Assembly: GCF_040373385.1 (NCBI RefSeq)
Contig: NZ_JBDXXH010000003.1
Span: 372,001-436,000, forward strand
From: Nitratidesulfovibrio sp.
Lineage (GTDB): Bacteria > Desulfobacterota > Desulfovibrionia > Desulfovibrionales > Desulfovibrionaceae
Direction of reading: 5' to 3'
DNA length: 64,000 bases
Part shown: positions 35,631-45,003 of the stretch, piece by piece
Numbering within the stretch: the stretch's first letter is position 1
How the letters are laid out: each line of letters starts with the position of its first letter
Notes under the pieces: generated by a model
What the model was told of the DNA's origin: nothing
What the model saw: the letters and a program-made list of their open reading frames with translations, nothing else
Databases searched by the model: none
Translations under genes and position numbers: made by a program

Positions 35631-37448
35631 CTATCCCACACCCCTCACCAGCCAATCAATCGACTTCCCCGTCCGCAGTCCCGCATCGATGAGCCAGTCC
35701 GGCGGGATGCGTCCGTTCTTGCGGGCATTGGAAATGGACGCCGCCGACACGTTCAGGAAGGTGGCCAACTCGCGGTCGGTGCGCGCCCCCGCCGCCTCCT
35801 TCAGCCGTTCCAGCACCATGGGTGCCCGGCGCAGCCCCACCTCGCCCGAAATATCGCGCGCCACCACGTACACGCGCGGTTCGCCGTAGATGGTGTCGTT
35901 GTAAACCAGCCGCGAGTGAACGGTGGAATAACTGCCCGACAGGTTGCGGATGCGGCATTCGAAGTGCTGTTCGCGGTGTTCGCGCATGGCCCGCAGCAGG
36001 GCCTGGCGCACGGCTGGCAGGTCGCCTTCGTGCAGCAGGTCCAGCACCGGCCCCATGTCCAGGGTGTAGGCGTCGTACGGTTCCTGCCGCCCGAAGATGG
36101 CGGGGGTCAGCGTTTGGCGTGACCGGCGCAATATTCGCCCCTGGTCGTCGGTCACCACCACCACGTCGCCCTGGTGGGTGTGCAGTTGTTCGATGAAGGC
36201 GTTTTCCTGCACCACCTTGGCGGAAATGTCCTGCGCAATGCCCAGCAGCCCGATGACCTCCTGCCGGTTGTCGTCGAAGATGGGCCGCCGGATCACCCGG
36301 TACCATACTGCCGGGTCCAGCAGGTGGGGCACCGCCGGGTGCTCCAGTTCCCGTTTGTCCTCAAAGACCTTCAGTGCCGCCTCCACGGGGTAGCGGGCCA
36401 GTCCTGGCGGCAGGAAGTCGTATTCGGTGCGGCCCATCACCTCGTCACGGGTGCGGGCATAGGCGGCCAGGTAGGCGTCGTTGACGGCCACGATGCGCAG
36501 GTCGCGCCCGCACACCCAGGCAAGGCCGGGCAGGGCATCCACCACGCGCGAAAAGTCGCTGGCCAGCTTGGACGAAAAGGCGAACGGGCGTTCCTGAAAG
36601 TAGCCGCTGTAGGCCACCATGCGGCCCGCCGCATCGCGAATGGATTCCGCCGTGTACCACAGGGTCAGGGGCGATCCGTCCTTGCGGCGCAGGGTAACCT
36701 CGCCGTTTTCCACTTCTGCCCGCTTGATCAGCTGGCTGACGATGCGCTTGCGTGCGGCGGATGTGAAATAGAACTCCCGCGCGGACCGGCCCACCAGTTC
36801 GTCCCGCGTGTAGCCGCAGATGGCGCACAGCGCCGGGCTGACCGCCTGGATGACCCCGCTCGGCAGAATGGTGAAGCCCATCTCCTGCCCGCCCTCGGTG
36901 GTGCGCAGCCTGCCCCAGGCCAGATGAACCGTGCGGGGCGGGTGGGGGGCGAACCGGGCGCTGCCGTCCGTTTTCTTCCCCCCGTCCCTTGCCATGGCTT
37001 TCCCCACGTCCTTGCCCGCGTCCTTGCTCGCGTCCTTGCCCGTACCCGTGTCCACGGTCTTGCCCGCGCCTGTTTCCCCGTCCGTATCCCCGCCAGTGCC
37101 GGGTACCGGCACGGCCACGCAGGTCCAGCTTATCTGCCGGATGCCCGCACCGTCTGGCAGGGTGATGCGCGTGCGGCTTTCGCGCACTGGCTCTCCTGCT
37201 TCGGGCACGGGGGGCACCTCGTCGTGCAGCCAGCCGTGGGGGGCCTTCCCTTCCGGTGCCACGGCTGCCTTGCCACCTTCCCCGCCACCTTCGTCGGGTC
37301 TGTCCCCGTGTCCGTCCCCGCGTCCGTGCAGCCGACGGGCGGGGCCGTTGGCGTACAGCACCGCGCCATCTTCATCCAGCAGCAAGGCGGGGCCATCCAG
37401 GGCATCCAGGCGGGCGGCATAGAACGCGACAAGGTCATTACGGGTCAT
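35631..37448 (-). CDS. PAS-domain regulator with CI-type HTH
   Basis: A 605-residue cytoplasmic protein. A PAS-like domain opens it (ALLLDEDGAVLYANG), followed by a low-complexity linker with GKDASKDAGKDVGK repeats (~150-175). Three more PAS domains follow: FTILPSGVIQAVSPALCAICGYTRDEL (~195), PGLAWVCGRDLRIVAVNDAYLAAY (~315), and one around DVVVVTDDQGRILRRSRQ (~435). The C-terminal 60 residues form a CI-repressor-type helix-turn-helix (RTDRELATFLNVSAASISNARKNGRIPPDWL), similar to that of the gene at 4618-5313. No kinase domain is present, so it looks like a one-component regulator in which ligand sensing acts on the DNA-binding end. The start at 37448 has GGTGAA upstream; 37472 is possible. 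Confidence 0.88.
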   Translation of the reverse strand: MTRNDLVAFYAARLDALDGPALLLDEDGAVLYANGPARRLHGRGDGHGDRPDEGGGEGGKAAVAPEGKAPHGWLHDEVPPVPEAGEPVRESRTRITLPDGAGIRQISWTCVAVPVPGTGGDTDGETGAGKTVDTGTGKDASKDAGKDVGKAMARDGGKKTDGSARFAPHPPRTVHLAWGRLRTTEGGQEMGFTILPSGVIQAVSPALCAICGYTRDELVGRSAREFYFTSAARKRIVSQLIKRAEVENGEVTLRRKDGSPLTLWYTAESIRDAAGRMVAYSGYFQERPFAFSSKLASDFSRVVDALPGLAWVCGRDLRIVAVNDAYLAAYARTRDEVMGRTEYDFLPPGLARYPVEAALKVFEDKRELEHPAVPHLLDPAVWYRVIRRPIFDDNRQEVIGLLGIAQDISAKVVQENAFIEQLHTHQGDVVVVTDDQGRILRRSRQTLTPAIFGRQEPYDAYTLDMGPVLDLLHEGDLPAVRQALLRAMREHREQHFECRIRNLSGSYSTVHSRLVYNDTIYGEPRVYVVARDISGEVGLRRAPMVLERLKEAAGARTDRELATFLNVSAASISNARKNGRIPPDWLIDAGLRTGKSIDWLVRGVG

Positions 37449-37517
37449 GGGTTCACCACGGTTGAACGGCACGGCGGTGCGTTCACGAGATATGAATGGA
37501 AAGTTTGGTGATGTTCA

Positions 37518-37545
37518 TTGACGCTGTACTTCTGCCTGCTACACT
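37518..37545 (+). promoter_or_regulatory. Sigma-70-type promoter of the FadL-like gene
   Basis: TTGACG (37518-37523) and TACACT (37540-37545) are 16 bp apart. The predicted start near 37552 gives a leader of about 48 nt before the ATG at 37600. Confidence 0.55.
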
Positions 37546-37599
37546 CCCGTGGTCCTGTCAACATTCGGCGGGCATATTCTGCAAGTACGGGAAGTTGTC

Positions 37600-38841
37600 A
37601 TGCAAAAGCCGTTGTTCCTGCTGTGCCTTGTCCTTGTTGCGCTGCTGCTGCCGCAGCACGCGCACGCCTCTGGCTATGCCGTCTACGAATGGAGCGCGCG
37701 TGGTACCGCGCTGGGTGGCGCCATGGTGGCCCGCGACGCCGATCCTTCGTCCGTCGCCTACAACCCGGCCAACATCACCGATCTGTCGGGGGCGCAGGTG
37801 CAGGTGGGCGCCACGGCCATCAAGCCCGCCGCCACCATGGACTTCAAAAGCGCGTCCCAGACCGATCGTGATTTTTCGGATGCCATCTGGGGCCTGCCCA
37901 CCGCCTACTACACGCAGCAGTTGAACGACCACTACTGGTTCGGCTTCGGCATCTTCTCGCGCGTGGGGCTGGGCACCGAATACGCGGGCGGCGACAATTG
38001 GGCCGGGCGCTACAACTGTTCGTACGCGGGCATCCAGTCGCTTACCTTCAACCCCAACCTGGCCATGAAGTTTTCCGACAAGTTCACCATGGCCGTGGGG
38101 GTGGAAGCCACCTACCTGCGCTTCTTGTACGATTCCACCATTCCCGGCGCCGAGATCAAGCAGGAAATCGACGCCGACGGCTGGGCGTACGGGCTTAACG
38201 CCGGGGCACGCTACAAGCCGTACGACTGGCTGGCCTTCGGCCTGGCCTGGCGCAGCCAGATCGACCTGAAGGTGGATGGCAACGTGGACTACACCCGGAT
38301 GAGCTCGTCCTCACCGGCGACAATCGGCCAGGGCGGCATTTCCGGCACCGAACCCCTGCCCGAGTCGATCACCTTCGGCGTGATGGTCAAGCCGGTGGAC
38401 CGCCTGAGCCTTGAGGCCGACGTGGTCTGGACCCGCTGGAGCGCCTACGAGGCCTTGACCATGGATTACAACCCGTCCCTGCTGGGCGTGTACCCCTCGG
38501 TCAGCAAGAAGAAGGACTGGAACGACACCTGGCGCTTCCAGTTCGGTGCGGAATACGCCCTGACCGACAGCGTGGACCTGCGCGCGGGTTACGTCTACGA
38601 CCAGAGCCCCGTCAACGGCACCTACGAGGACTTCGCCGTGCCCTGTTCCGACCGCCAGATCGTCACCGTGGGCGCAGGGTGGAAGGTGGACCAGAACTGG
38701 GTGCTGGACGTGTTCTACGGCTACCTGTGGATGACCGACCGCCACTACGACGCCCGCCCGGCGGACTACATCTACGGCGAAGTGGACCGCGAGGATGCCC
38801 ATGCCCACATGGCGGGGTTGAGCGTTACCTATAAGTTCTAG
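37600..38841 (+). CDS. Outer-membrane protein of the OmpP1/FadL/TodX family
   Basis: A 413-residue beta-barrel porin for hydrophobic compounds such as long-chain fatty acids. A Sec signal peptide (MQKPLFLLCLVLVALLLPQ, cleavage near AHA-S at residue 23/24) leads to the family's N-terminal hatch signature SGYAVYEWSARGTALGGAMVARDADPSSVAYNPANIT. Alternating strands follow, ending in an aromatic C-terminus (HMAGLSVTYKF), the usual outer-membrane sorting signal. GGAAG precedes the ATG at 6 nt. A copy of the long hairpin repeat starts right at its stop codon. Confidence 0.95.
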   Translation: MQKPLFLLCLVLVALLLPQHAHASGYAVYEWSARGTALGGAMVARDADPSSVAYNPANITDLSGAQVQVGATAIKPAATMDFKSASQTDRDFSDAIWGLPTAYYTQQLNDHYWFGFGIFSRVGLGTEYAGGDNWAGRYNCSYAGIQSLTFNPNLAMKFSDKFTMAVGVEATYLRFLYDSTIPGAEIKQEIDADGWAYGLNAGARYKPYDWLAFGLAWRSQIDLKVDGNVDYTRMSSSSPATIGQGGISGTEPLPESITFGVMVKPVDRLSLEADVVWTRWSAYEALTMDYNPSLLGVYPSVSKKKDWNDTWRFQFGAEYALTDSVDLRAGYVYDQSPVNGTYEDFAVPCSDRQIVTVGAGWKVDQNWVLDVFYGYLWMTDRHYDARPADYIYGEVDREDAHAHMAGLSVTYKF

Positions 38842-39041
38842 GGGTTGCTTCGAAATTGCCTTTTCGTCCGTTGGCGTCGTCAAACTTCGTCTGCCATCTC
38901 GGTCAAATACGATAAGAGTACGCTTTGCGGTCGCTATCCGTAAGACTCGCGCTACGCGCTCGCCTAACGGCTACCGCATTCCCTCATGGCAGACTCGTTT
39001 TTCTTGCCAACGAACGAAAATCCTAATTTGGAAACAACCCC
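38841..39041 (+). repeat. Long hairpin repeat, copy 1
   Basis: About 200 bp bounded by imperfect terminal inverted repeats (GGGGTTGCTTCGAAATTG at the left, CAATTTGG-like AATTTGGAAACAACCCC at the right), about 30 of 36 outer positions pairing. Inner parts pair too (CGTCTGCCAT with ATGGCAGACTCG). It starts on the last base of the fadL-like stop codon. Two similar elements lie at 42757-42972 and 45003-45319. No gene is present in it, nor in the remaining 100 bp up to the nitroreductase gene. Confidence 0.85.
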
Positions 39042-39142
39042 AAAAGCCCGAATCAGTTCCGGAGGTTGCTCCGGCTTCTCACGAATCCGCGAACAGCTTC
39101 TGGTTCTCCCCAGCCGCCCGCCGTTCCCTCCGGCGGGCGGTT

Positions 39143-39907
39143 TCAGTTCCTGGGCCAGCCCACGGTCTGGCTGATGACGATGCGCCGGTCGGCGGGCAGG
39201 CGCAAGGCGGCATGCAGGGCCGCCTCGTCGTAGCTGGCGCGCACCACGTTGCCGAGCCCGGCGGACGCGCAGTACAGCCCCGCGCCCTGGTACATCGAAC
39301 CCGCATGCATGGCCGCGTACACCGGGTCTTCCGACGCGGATGCCGTGTAGACCAGGGTGAGCGGGGCCGTGGCCACGAACGACTGGCGGGCCAGCAGGGG
39401 GCGCAGGTCACCTTCGGCGGCGGGTTCCAGGGCATGCGCCGTGCCGTCGTAACGCCAGGCCCCGTCGGCGCGCACCACGTACACGTCCATGCCCTGGCGG
39501 TTTCTGGCCGTGGGCACGGTGCGCCGTCCATCGGGCCGGTTGACGCCCCACGCGGCCCACAAAAGGTCTCCCAGAACCTGGTCGGGGATGGCGTCCTCGC
39601 GGAACGAGCGGGTTGAGGCGCGCGCCGCCAGGGCCTGCATCAGCGGCTTGTTTCCCGTCCCGCCCGTCGCGCCGGAGATGTCCGGTGGCGGCAGGGCCAC
39701 CGTGCCCCGTGCGGCGCGGGCCTCTCTGGGGTGCAGGGCGTGCAGGGTCCGGTGCGCCAGCCCCGACATTCCTTTCGCATCGGCGTTGCGGCTTCGCCCC
39801 ACCGGGAAGGGCAGCCCGGTCACGGCCAGCGTGCCGCCCAGCAGGGCCAGCGCGGCCAGTGCGGCGCGCCGCGTCATGCGGGCGCCCGTGGTGATCATGA
39901 GCGGCAT
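39143..39907 (-). CDS. Exported nitroreductase-family protein
   Basis: A 254-residue protein with a hydrophobic leader after a twin-arginine-like TRRAALAALALLGGTLAV, so it is probably exported. The rest matches the SagB/nitroreductase fold: ALAARASTRSFREDAIPDQVLGDLLWAAWGVNRPDG (start of the FMN-binding domain), RNRQGMDVYVV, and the C-terminal GLGNVVRASYDEAALHAALRLPADRRIVISQTVG. It should bind FMN, but the substrate is unknown. The ATG follows GGAGG at 6 nt. It is convergent with the FadL-like gene and divergent from the chemoreceptor. Confidence 0.88.
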   Translation of the reverse strand: MPLMITTGARMTRRAALAALALLGGTLAVTGLPFPVGRSRNADAKGMSGLAHRTLHALHPREARAARGTVALPPPDISGATGGTGNKPLMQALAARASTRSFREDAIPDQVLGDLLWAAWGVNRPDGRRTVPTARNRQGMDVYVVRADGAWRYDGTAHALEPAAEGDLRPLLARQSFVATAPLTLVYTASASEDPVYAAMHAGSMYQGAGLYCASAGLGNVVRASYDEAALHAALRLPADRRIVISQTVGWPRN

Positions 39908-40031
39908 GGTGAACCTCCGTGTGTGTCTTGCGGCGGGCCGGGAGCATGCCCACCGCCATTGGTGCAGGGTGGCGCGGCGCGTTGCCCGCGTCAAGCAACG
40001 GGTCTGGGGCGGTGTACCTTTGCCGTCCTGA

Positions 40032-40156
40032 CATGCAGTGCCTTGGCAGCGACCAGGCAGGGCATGCTTCGGAACGGACAGGCGGCATTCGTCCGTGGCA
40101 GCGGGTATTCTCTTTTTGCGGTGGTCACGTGTCATGCAGTACGTGGCCACTGCATG
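40032..40156. promoter_or_regulatory. CATGCAGT palindrome and extra half-site upstream of chemoreceptor
   Basis: CATGCAGT (40133-40140) and ACTGCATG (40149-40156) form a perfect inverted repeat with an 8-bp spacer; another CATGCAGT lies at 40032-40039. They are in the 413-bp gap between the nitroreductase and chemoreceptor genes, which holds no other feature I can support. Confidence 0.4.
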
Positions 40157-40320
40157 CCGTCAAGAATCTAATGTCAAATAATTATGCTTCTTGCGACTAT
40201 GCGAGCCAGAAATGTCCCCCCTGAGAACAAGGGATGCTTTCAGGCGGGCTGGGCCGCCGCGTGGCCATGCCGACGCGGAACCTTCGAAACATATCGCACG
40301 CTGCGCAAGGAGCACTGTTC

Positions 40321-42066
40321 ATGAAGCTGTCTGTCAAACTTTCCGGTGCGTTCGGCACGCTTCTGGTGCTGATGCTCATGCTTGGGGTGTACGGCAATTA
40401 CATGTTCGGGGATATCCTGGTGGCTGTCCACGACGTGACCCGTAACTGGCTGCCCAGCATCAAGTCCTTGGGCGAGATGCAGGCATCGCTGAACGCGGTG
40501 CGCCGGGCAGAGTCGCAGCATATCATTTCGGACACCACCGCCGCCATGGATGAAGAGGAGCGGGCCATGGAAAAGGCGCGCACCGCCTTTCTCGACGGCG
40601 CGCGCAAGTACGAACTGCTCATTTCCAGTGATGAAGAACGGCGCATGTTCACGAAGATGAAGGCGGACGCTGACGCCTATCTTGCCGTGTTGCCGCAGAT
40701 CATTCCCGTGTCGCGGGCCATGAAGACGGATGAGGCCCGCGCGCTGTCCGTGGGCAAGGCCCGGCCCGCGTTCCGCTCGGCCATGCAAGGGATGATGGAA
40801 CTGGTGGAACTGAACGACAAGGGGTCCCAGACGTCCGGCCAACAGGCCGAAGACGAGGCGGGCCAGGCCCGCATGGTCAGCCTGGTGCTGATGCTGGTGG
40901 CGCTGGGCATCGGCATTGGCGCCGCGCTGTACCTTATCCGTTCCACCCTGTCCCAGTTGGGCGAAGACCCAGGCTACCTGTACGATGTGTCGCGCCAGAT
41001 CGCGGCGGGCAATCTTGCCGTGCCGTTCCGGTCCAGCAAGTACAAGGGCGTGTACGACGCCATGCAGCAGATGGTGGCCACCCTGAAGGCCAAGATCGCC
41101 GAGGCTGATGATAAGAGCCGTCAGGCCGCCGCCAAGGAGCAGGAAGCCCTGACCGCCATGCGCGAGGCTGACGAGGCCCGCCGCCAGGCCGAAAGCGCCA
41201 AGCGCGAGGGCATGTTGCAGGCCGCGCAGAAGCTGGAGGGCGTGGTGGAGGTGGTGTCTTCCGCGTCGGAAGAACTGTCCGCCCAGATCGAACAGTCCGA
41301 CCGGGGTACCGAGGAGCAGGCGCGCCGGGTGGCGGAAACCGCCACAGCCATGGAAGAGATGAACGCCAGCGTGCTCGAGGTGGCCCGCAACGCGGGCGGG
41401 GCAGCGGACGTTTCGGAAAACGCCCGCCGCATGGCCGACGAAGGGTCGACCATCGTCGGCAAGGTGGTGGACGGCATCGGGCAGGTGCAGAAGCAGTCGC
41501 TGGCGCTGAAGCGCGATATGGAGGAACTGGGGCGGCAGGCGGAATCCATCGGGCAGATCATGAACGTGATCAGCGACATCGCCGACCAGACCAACCTGCT
41601 GGCGTTGAACGCCGCCATCGAGGCGGCCCGCGCCGGTGACGCCGGACGCGGTTTTGCCGTGGTGGCCGACGAGGTGCGCAAGCTGGCGGAAAAGACCATG
41701 CACGCCACCCAGGAGGTGGGCGCGGCGGTGCGGGGCATCCAGCAGGGCACGCGCACCAACATGGAGCACGTGGACCGTTCCGTGGGCACCATCGAGGAGG
41801 CCACCGACCTTGCCCGCCGTTCTGGCGAATCGCTGCGCGAGATCGTGCGCTTTGTCGATGCGGCGGCCGACCAGGTGCGGGGCATCGCCACCGCATCGGA
41901 GCAGCAGTCCGCCGCCAGCGAGGAAATCAACCGTGCCGTGGAACAGGTAAGCGCCATTTCGACAGAAACGGCCCAGGCCATGCGCGAGGCGGCAACCGCC
42001 GTGAACGAACTGGCCAACCAGTCGCAGGTGCTCAAGCGCCTGGTGGAGGAACTGAAGCAGGGCTAG
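40321..42066 (+). CDS. Methyl-accepting chemotaxis protein
   Basis: A 581-residue chemoreceptor. It has an N-terminal helix (residues 8-26), a periplasmic four-helix-bundle sensor (~30-185, with [24 protein letters not shown]), a second helix ([24 protein letters not shown]), then a HAMP-like segment and a long coiled coil. The conserved signalling hairpin is [20 protein letters not shown] followed by [18 protein letters not shown]. It signals to CheA/CheW to steer motility. The ligand is unknown. AAGGAG lies 8 nt before the ATG. A strong terminator follows. Confidence 0.95.
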   Translation: MKLSVKLSGAFGTLLVLMLMLGVYGNYMFGDILVAVHDVTRNWLPSIKSLGEMQASLNAVRRAESQHIISDTTAAMDEEERAMEKARTAFLDGARKYELLISSDEERRMFTKMKADADAYLAVLPQIIPVSRAMKTDEARALSVGKARPAFRSAMQGMMELVELNDKGSQTSGQQAEDEAGQARMVSLVLMLVALGIGIGAALYLIRSTLSQLGEDPGYLYDVSRQIAAGNLAVPFRSSKYKGVYDAMQQMVATLKAKIAEADDKSRQAAAKEQEALTAMREADEARRQAESAKREGMLQAAQKLEGVVEVVSSASEELSAQIEQSDRGTEEQARRVAETATAMEEMNASVLEVARNAGGAADVSENARRMADEGSTIVGKVVDGIGQVQKQSLALKRDMEELGRQAESIGQIMNVISDIADQTNLLALNAAIEAARAGDAGRGFAVVADEVRKLAEKTMHATQEVGAAVRGIQQGTRTNMEHVDRSVGTIEEATDLARRSGESLREIVRFVDAAADQVRGIATASEQQSAASEEINRAVEQVSAISTETAQAMREAATAVNELANQSQVLKRLVEELKQG

Positions 42067-42090
42067 CCACCCCCTTCCGAACGCGCCGAA

Positions 42091-42130
42091 GCGCGCGGTC
42101 CGCCCTGTGGGCGCGCCGCGCGCTTTTTTT
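42091..42130 (+). terminator. Terminator of the chemoreceptor gene
   Basis: A GC-rich stem of about 15 bp (GCGCGCGGTCCGCCC with GGGCGCGCCGCGCGC), loop TGT, followed by seven T. Confidence 0.92.
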
Positions 42131-42179
42131 GTCTGGTGCTGATGTCGGCGCCATTATAAAGGAAAGCCGCACGGCAACA

Positions 42180-42208
42180 TTGACGTGTGTCAGTAATTCC
42201 CCTACTAC
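42180..42208 (+). promoter_or_regulatory. Candidate promoter with HcpR-like palindrome
   Basis: TTGAC-GTGT-GTCAG (42180-42193) resembles the HcpR-type (CRP/FNR family) site TTGACC-N2-GGTCAA, with mismatches. The same TTGACG could serve as a -35 box, with TACTAC (42203-42208) 17 bp on as a weak -10. It lies about 80-110 bp upstream of the tetrahaem cytochrome. Confidence 0.4.
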
Positions 42209-42287
42209 GGGTCCACATCGCCTGTGCTATTTTTCACAAACGAGTGGGGTTGCGCAAGAGGGGACCCGCCCGTTTCCGGAGAGATTC

Positions 42288-42758
42288 ATGATCCGCGTCC
42301 GATCAATCTGTATCCTGTGTTGCATGGCTGCCCTGGCAGGGGTGATGGCGGTCGCGGCGGTCACCCCCGCGCGGGCGGCTTCGCCCTATGTGGGCAGCAC
42401 CGCATGCCAGCCCTGTCACGCCGGGGAATACGAGAAATTCCAGAAGCATTCCAAGAAGGCCAAATCGTGGAAGAGCGTGGCCACCATGGCACCCAAGCTG
42501 ACACCGGAAGAACTGCGCGGCTGCTATGAATGCCACGTGACCGGGTACGGCAAGGGCGGCTTTGTGGACTACGCCGCCACCCCGCAGTTTGCCGACGTGG
42601 GCTGCGAGACCTGCCACGGCCCCGGCGCGGCCCACGCCGACGCGGGTGATCCCTCGCTTATCGGCAAGCCCACCATGGCCACCTGCGAAGGCTGTCACAA
42701 CGCAAGCCGGGTGCGCTCGTTCGGTTTCAAACCGTTGCTCCACAGCGGCGCGCACTAG
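42288..42758 (+). CDS. Tetrahaem periplasmic cytochrome c
   Basis: A 156-residue protein with a Sec signal peptide (LCCMAALAGVMAVAAVTPARA, cleavage about residue 30) and four CxxCH haem sites: CQPCH, CYECH, CETCH and CEGCH. The pattern (YVGSTACQPCHAGEYEKFQKHSKKAKSW...CYECHVTGYGKGGF...VGCETCHGPGAAH) fits the cytochrome c554 / multihaem family rather than cytochrome c3. It probably carries electrons in the periplasm. The ATG follows GGAGAG at 6 nt. It is separated from the haem-binding chemoreceptor only by a hairpin repeat, which may reflect shared redox sensing. Confidence 0.93.
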   Translation: MIRVRSICILCCMAALAGVMAVAAVTPARAASPYVGSTACQPCHAGEYEKFQKHSKKAKSWKSVATMAPKLTPEELRGCYECHVTGYGKGGFVDYAATPQFADVGCETCHGPGAAHADAGDPSLIGKPTMATCEGCHNASRVRSFGFKPLLHSGAH

Positions 42759-42972
42759 GGGCGTTTCTAACTTATCCTTTCGTCCGCGGGCGTCCGACCC
42801 GAAGGGCGCGGAGCGTGCCCGTTAAGCGAGTCTGCGAGCTTTACGGGCATCGTGCGCAACGAGGTTAAACTTCGCCTGCCATGTCGGTCGAATACGATAA
42901 GAGTATACTCCCTCATGGCAGGCTCGTTTTCCTTGCCAACGAACGAAAATCTTGCGTTATAAACAGCCCCTA
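42757..42972 (+). repeat. Long hairpin repeat, copy 2
   Basis: About 215 bp with terminal inverted repeats (left GGGGCGTTTCTAA, right TTATAAACAGCCCC) and inner arms like those of copy 1, sharing CCAACGAACGAAAAT and the GATAAGAGTA segment. It abuts the cytochrome stop codon at the left and the ribosome site of the next chemoreceptor at the right, filling the whole gap. Confidence 0.85.
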
Positions 42973-42981
42973 GGAGGCACC

Positions 42982-45003
42982 ATGGGGGGAACTCTCGCGC
43001 GGTCGCTCAGCCTGCGCACGTCGCTTCTGGTGACGGTCATCGCCGTCAGCGTGTTCGCGGTCATCATCGGCACCGGGGCGTGGCGCCAGCGTTACGCGGC
43101 CCTGGAGGAACTGGAGGCGGTGGTCAGCCGCGAGTCGGCCATGATCAAGACGGCCATCGACCGGCCCATGCTGCTGGGCAACGACGCGGGCACCCGCGCC
43201 GAATTCGCCGACCTTGCGCGCCACTACGCGGACACCACCGTGCATCTGGCCAGCTTCAACGGCAACATCACCTACTCCACCCGGCCAGAGGCAGAGCGGC
43301 GCGACCTGTCCGAGGTGCTGCCGGACCCCGGCCTGCGCGACCTGACGGGCCGCGCCCGGCGCGAGGCGCTGGAGGCGTCGCTGCTGTTCGAGCGGGACGG
43401 GCGGTCGGTGTTCGCGCATGTTGTCGGCATCCGCAACGAACCGTCGTGCCACCACTGCCACGGCGCCTCGCAACCGTTGCTGGGGCAGTTGGTGGTGATG
43501 CAGGACGTCACGCCCATCCTGGCCGGGGTGAACGGCCGCATTCTGGAAAGCGCGGGCATCTCGGCGGCGGGGCTGGTGGCGCTGCTGGCCGGGGTCATCC
43601 TGTTCATCCGGCGGGCCATCGTGGATCGGGTGCAGCGCATCACCGATGCCAGCACGGCCATTGCCGGGGGCGACCTGAACGCGGACCTGGCCGTGGGCGG
43701 GCATGACGAACTGGCCCGCCTGGCCGCAAACCTGCACGGCATGGTGGGCGGCCTGAAAAAGGAACTGGGCTTTTCCAAGGGCATCCTGAGCGGCATGACC
43801 CTGCCCTTTCTGGTGGCAGGCACGGATGGCCGCGTCAGCTACTGCAACGCGGCGCTGCTGCGCATGCTGGGGCTGGACGGCGAACCGGAGGCGCAGGCGG
43901 GCAAGACCGTGGGCGACCTGATGTTCGGCGATCCGCGCCGCGACACCGTGACCGATCGCGTGCTGCGCGAACGCAGCGCGCACACCGGCCAGCGGGTCAC
44001 CCTGGACAGCCGCAAGGGCGGGCAGGTGCACGTGGTGGTGGATTCGGCGCCGCTGCTGGATCTGGACGGCAACCTCATCGGTGCGTTCAGCGTGTACACC
44101 GACATTACCGAAATGCAGCGCCAGCAGGCCCGCACGGAAGAACAGCACGCCCGCATCGCCCGCGCGGCAGAGGCGGCGCGGCAGGTTTCCGCGCGGGTGT
44201 CCTCCGCATCGGGCGAACTGTCGGAACAGGTGGAAGAAGCCAGCAGCGGTGCGGACGAACAGCGCGGGCTGGCCGTGGAAAGCGCATCGGCCATGGAGCA
44301 GATGAACGCCTCCGTCATGGAGGTGGCCAGCAATGCCGGTACCGCCGCCGACCTGGCCGGTTCCGCCCACGAGCAGGCCCGGCAGGGCTCTGCCGTGGTG
44401 GAAGAGGCCGTGGCCTGCATCAACCGCGTGGCCGAGCAGGCCCGCGTGCTGGAACAGGACATGGGCGAACTGGGCACCCAGGCCGAGGGCGTGGGGCGGA
44501 TCATCGGGGTCATCGAGGACATCGCGGACCAGACAAACCTGCTGGCCCTGAATGCGGCCATCGAAGCGGCCCGCGCCGGAGACGCCGGGCGCGGATTTGC
44601 CGTGGTGGCCGACGAGGTGCGCAAGCTGGCCGAAAAGACCATGCAGGCCACGCGAGAGGTGGTGGGCTTCGTGGGGGCCATCCGCGCCAGTGTTGCCCGC
44701 AGCCGTGCCGCCACCGACGAGGCCGTGCGGCTGGTGGAGCAGTCCACCGGGCTGGCCGGGCGCAGCGGCGAGGCATTGCTGGCCATCGTGCACACCGTGG
44801 ACCGCACGGCGGACCAGGTGCGGGCCATCGCCACGGCGGCGGAGCAGCAATCCGCCGCCAGCGAGCAGATTACCCGCGCGGTGGACCGCATCAGCACCAT
44901 TTCCGGCCATACGGCCGATTCCATGCGTCATTCTGCAGGGGCCGTAAGCGACCTTGCCCGGCTGGCGCAGGAGTTGGATGGGATTATCGACGACATGCGT
45001 TAG
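42982..45003 (+). CDS. Methyl-accepting chemotaxis protein with c-type haem motif
   Basis: A 673-residue chemoreceptor. An N-terminal helix (~12-30) is followed by a periplasmic sensor domain containing a c-type haem motif C156-HH-C159-H160 (in [12 protein letters not shown]), then a second helix (~195-212), HAMP (~215-265), a PAS domain (~275-375), and the signalling region [20 protein letters not shown] with [19 protein letters not shown] haem in the sensor suggests redox or oxygen sensing, as in DcrA of Desulfovibrio, which has a similar architecture and size. I do not call it dcrA because its known neighbours (rbo, rub) are absent. CTAGGAGG lies 6 nt before the ATG. Confidence 0.93.
   Translation: MGGTLARSLSLRTSLLVTVIAVSVFAVIIGTGAWRQRYAALEELEAVVSRESAMIKTAIDRPMLLGNDAGTRAEFADLARHYADTTVHLASFNGNITYSTRPEAERRDLSEVLPDPGLRDLTGRARREALEASLLFERDGRSVFAHVVGIRNEPSCHHCHGASQPLLGQLVVMQDVTPILAGVNGRILESAGISAAGLVALLAGVILFIRRAIVDRVQRITDASTAIAGGDLNADLAVGGHDELARLAANLHGMVGGLKKELGFSKGILSGMTLPFLVAGTDGRVSYCNAALLRMLGLDGEPEAQAGKTVGDLMFGDPRRDTVTDRVLRERSAHTGQRVTLDSRKGGQVHVVVDSAPLLDLDGNLIGAFSVYTDITEMQRQQARTEEQHARIARAAEAARQVSARVSSASGELSEQVEEASSGADEQRGLAVESASAMEQMNASVMEVASNAGTAADLAGSAHEQARQGSAVVEEAVACINRVAEQARVLEQDMGELGTQAEGVGRIIGVIEDIADQTNLLALNAAIEAARAGDAGRGFAVVADEVRKLAEKTMQATREVVGFVGAIRASVARSRAATDEAVRLVEQSTGLAGRSGEALLAIVHTVDRTADQVRAIATAAEQQSAASEQITRAVDRISTISGHTADSMRHSAGAVSDLARLAQELDGIIDDMR

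Noticed and set aside
42982..45003. Identification as dcrA
   Set aside because: Size and haem motif agree, but the known dcrA neighbours are missing, and several haem receptors occur in this group.
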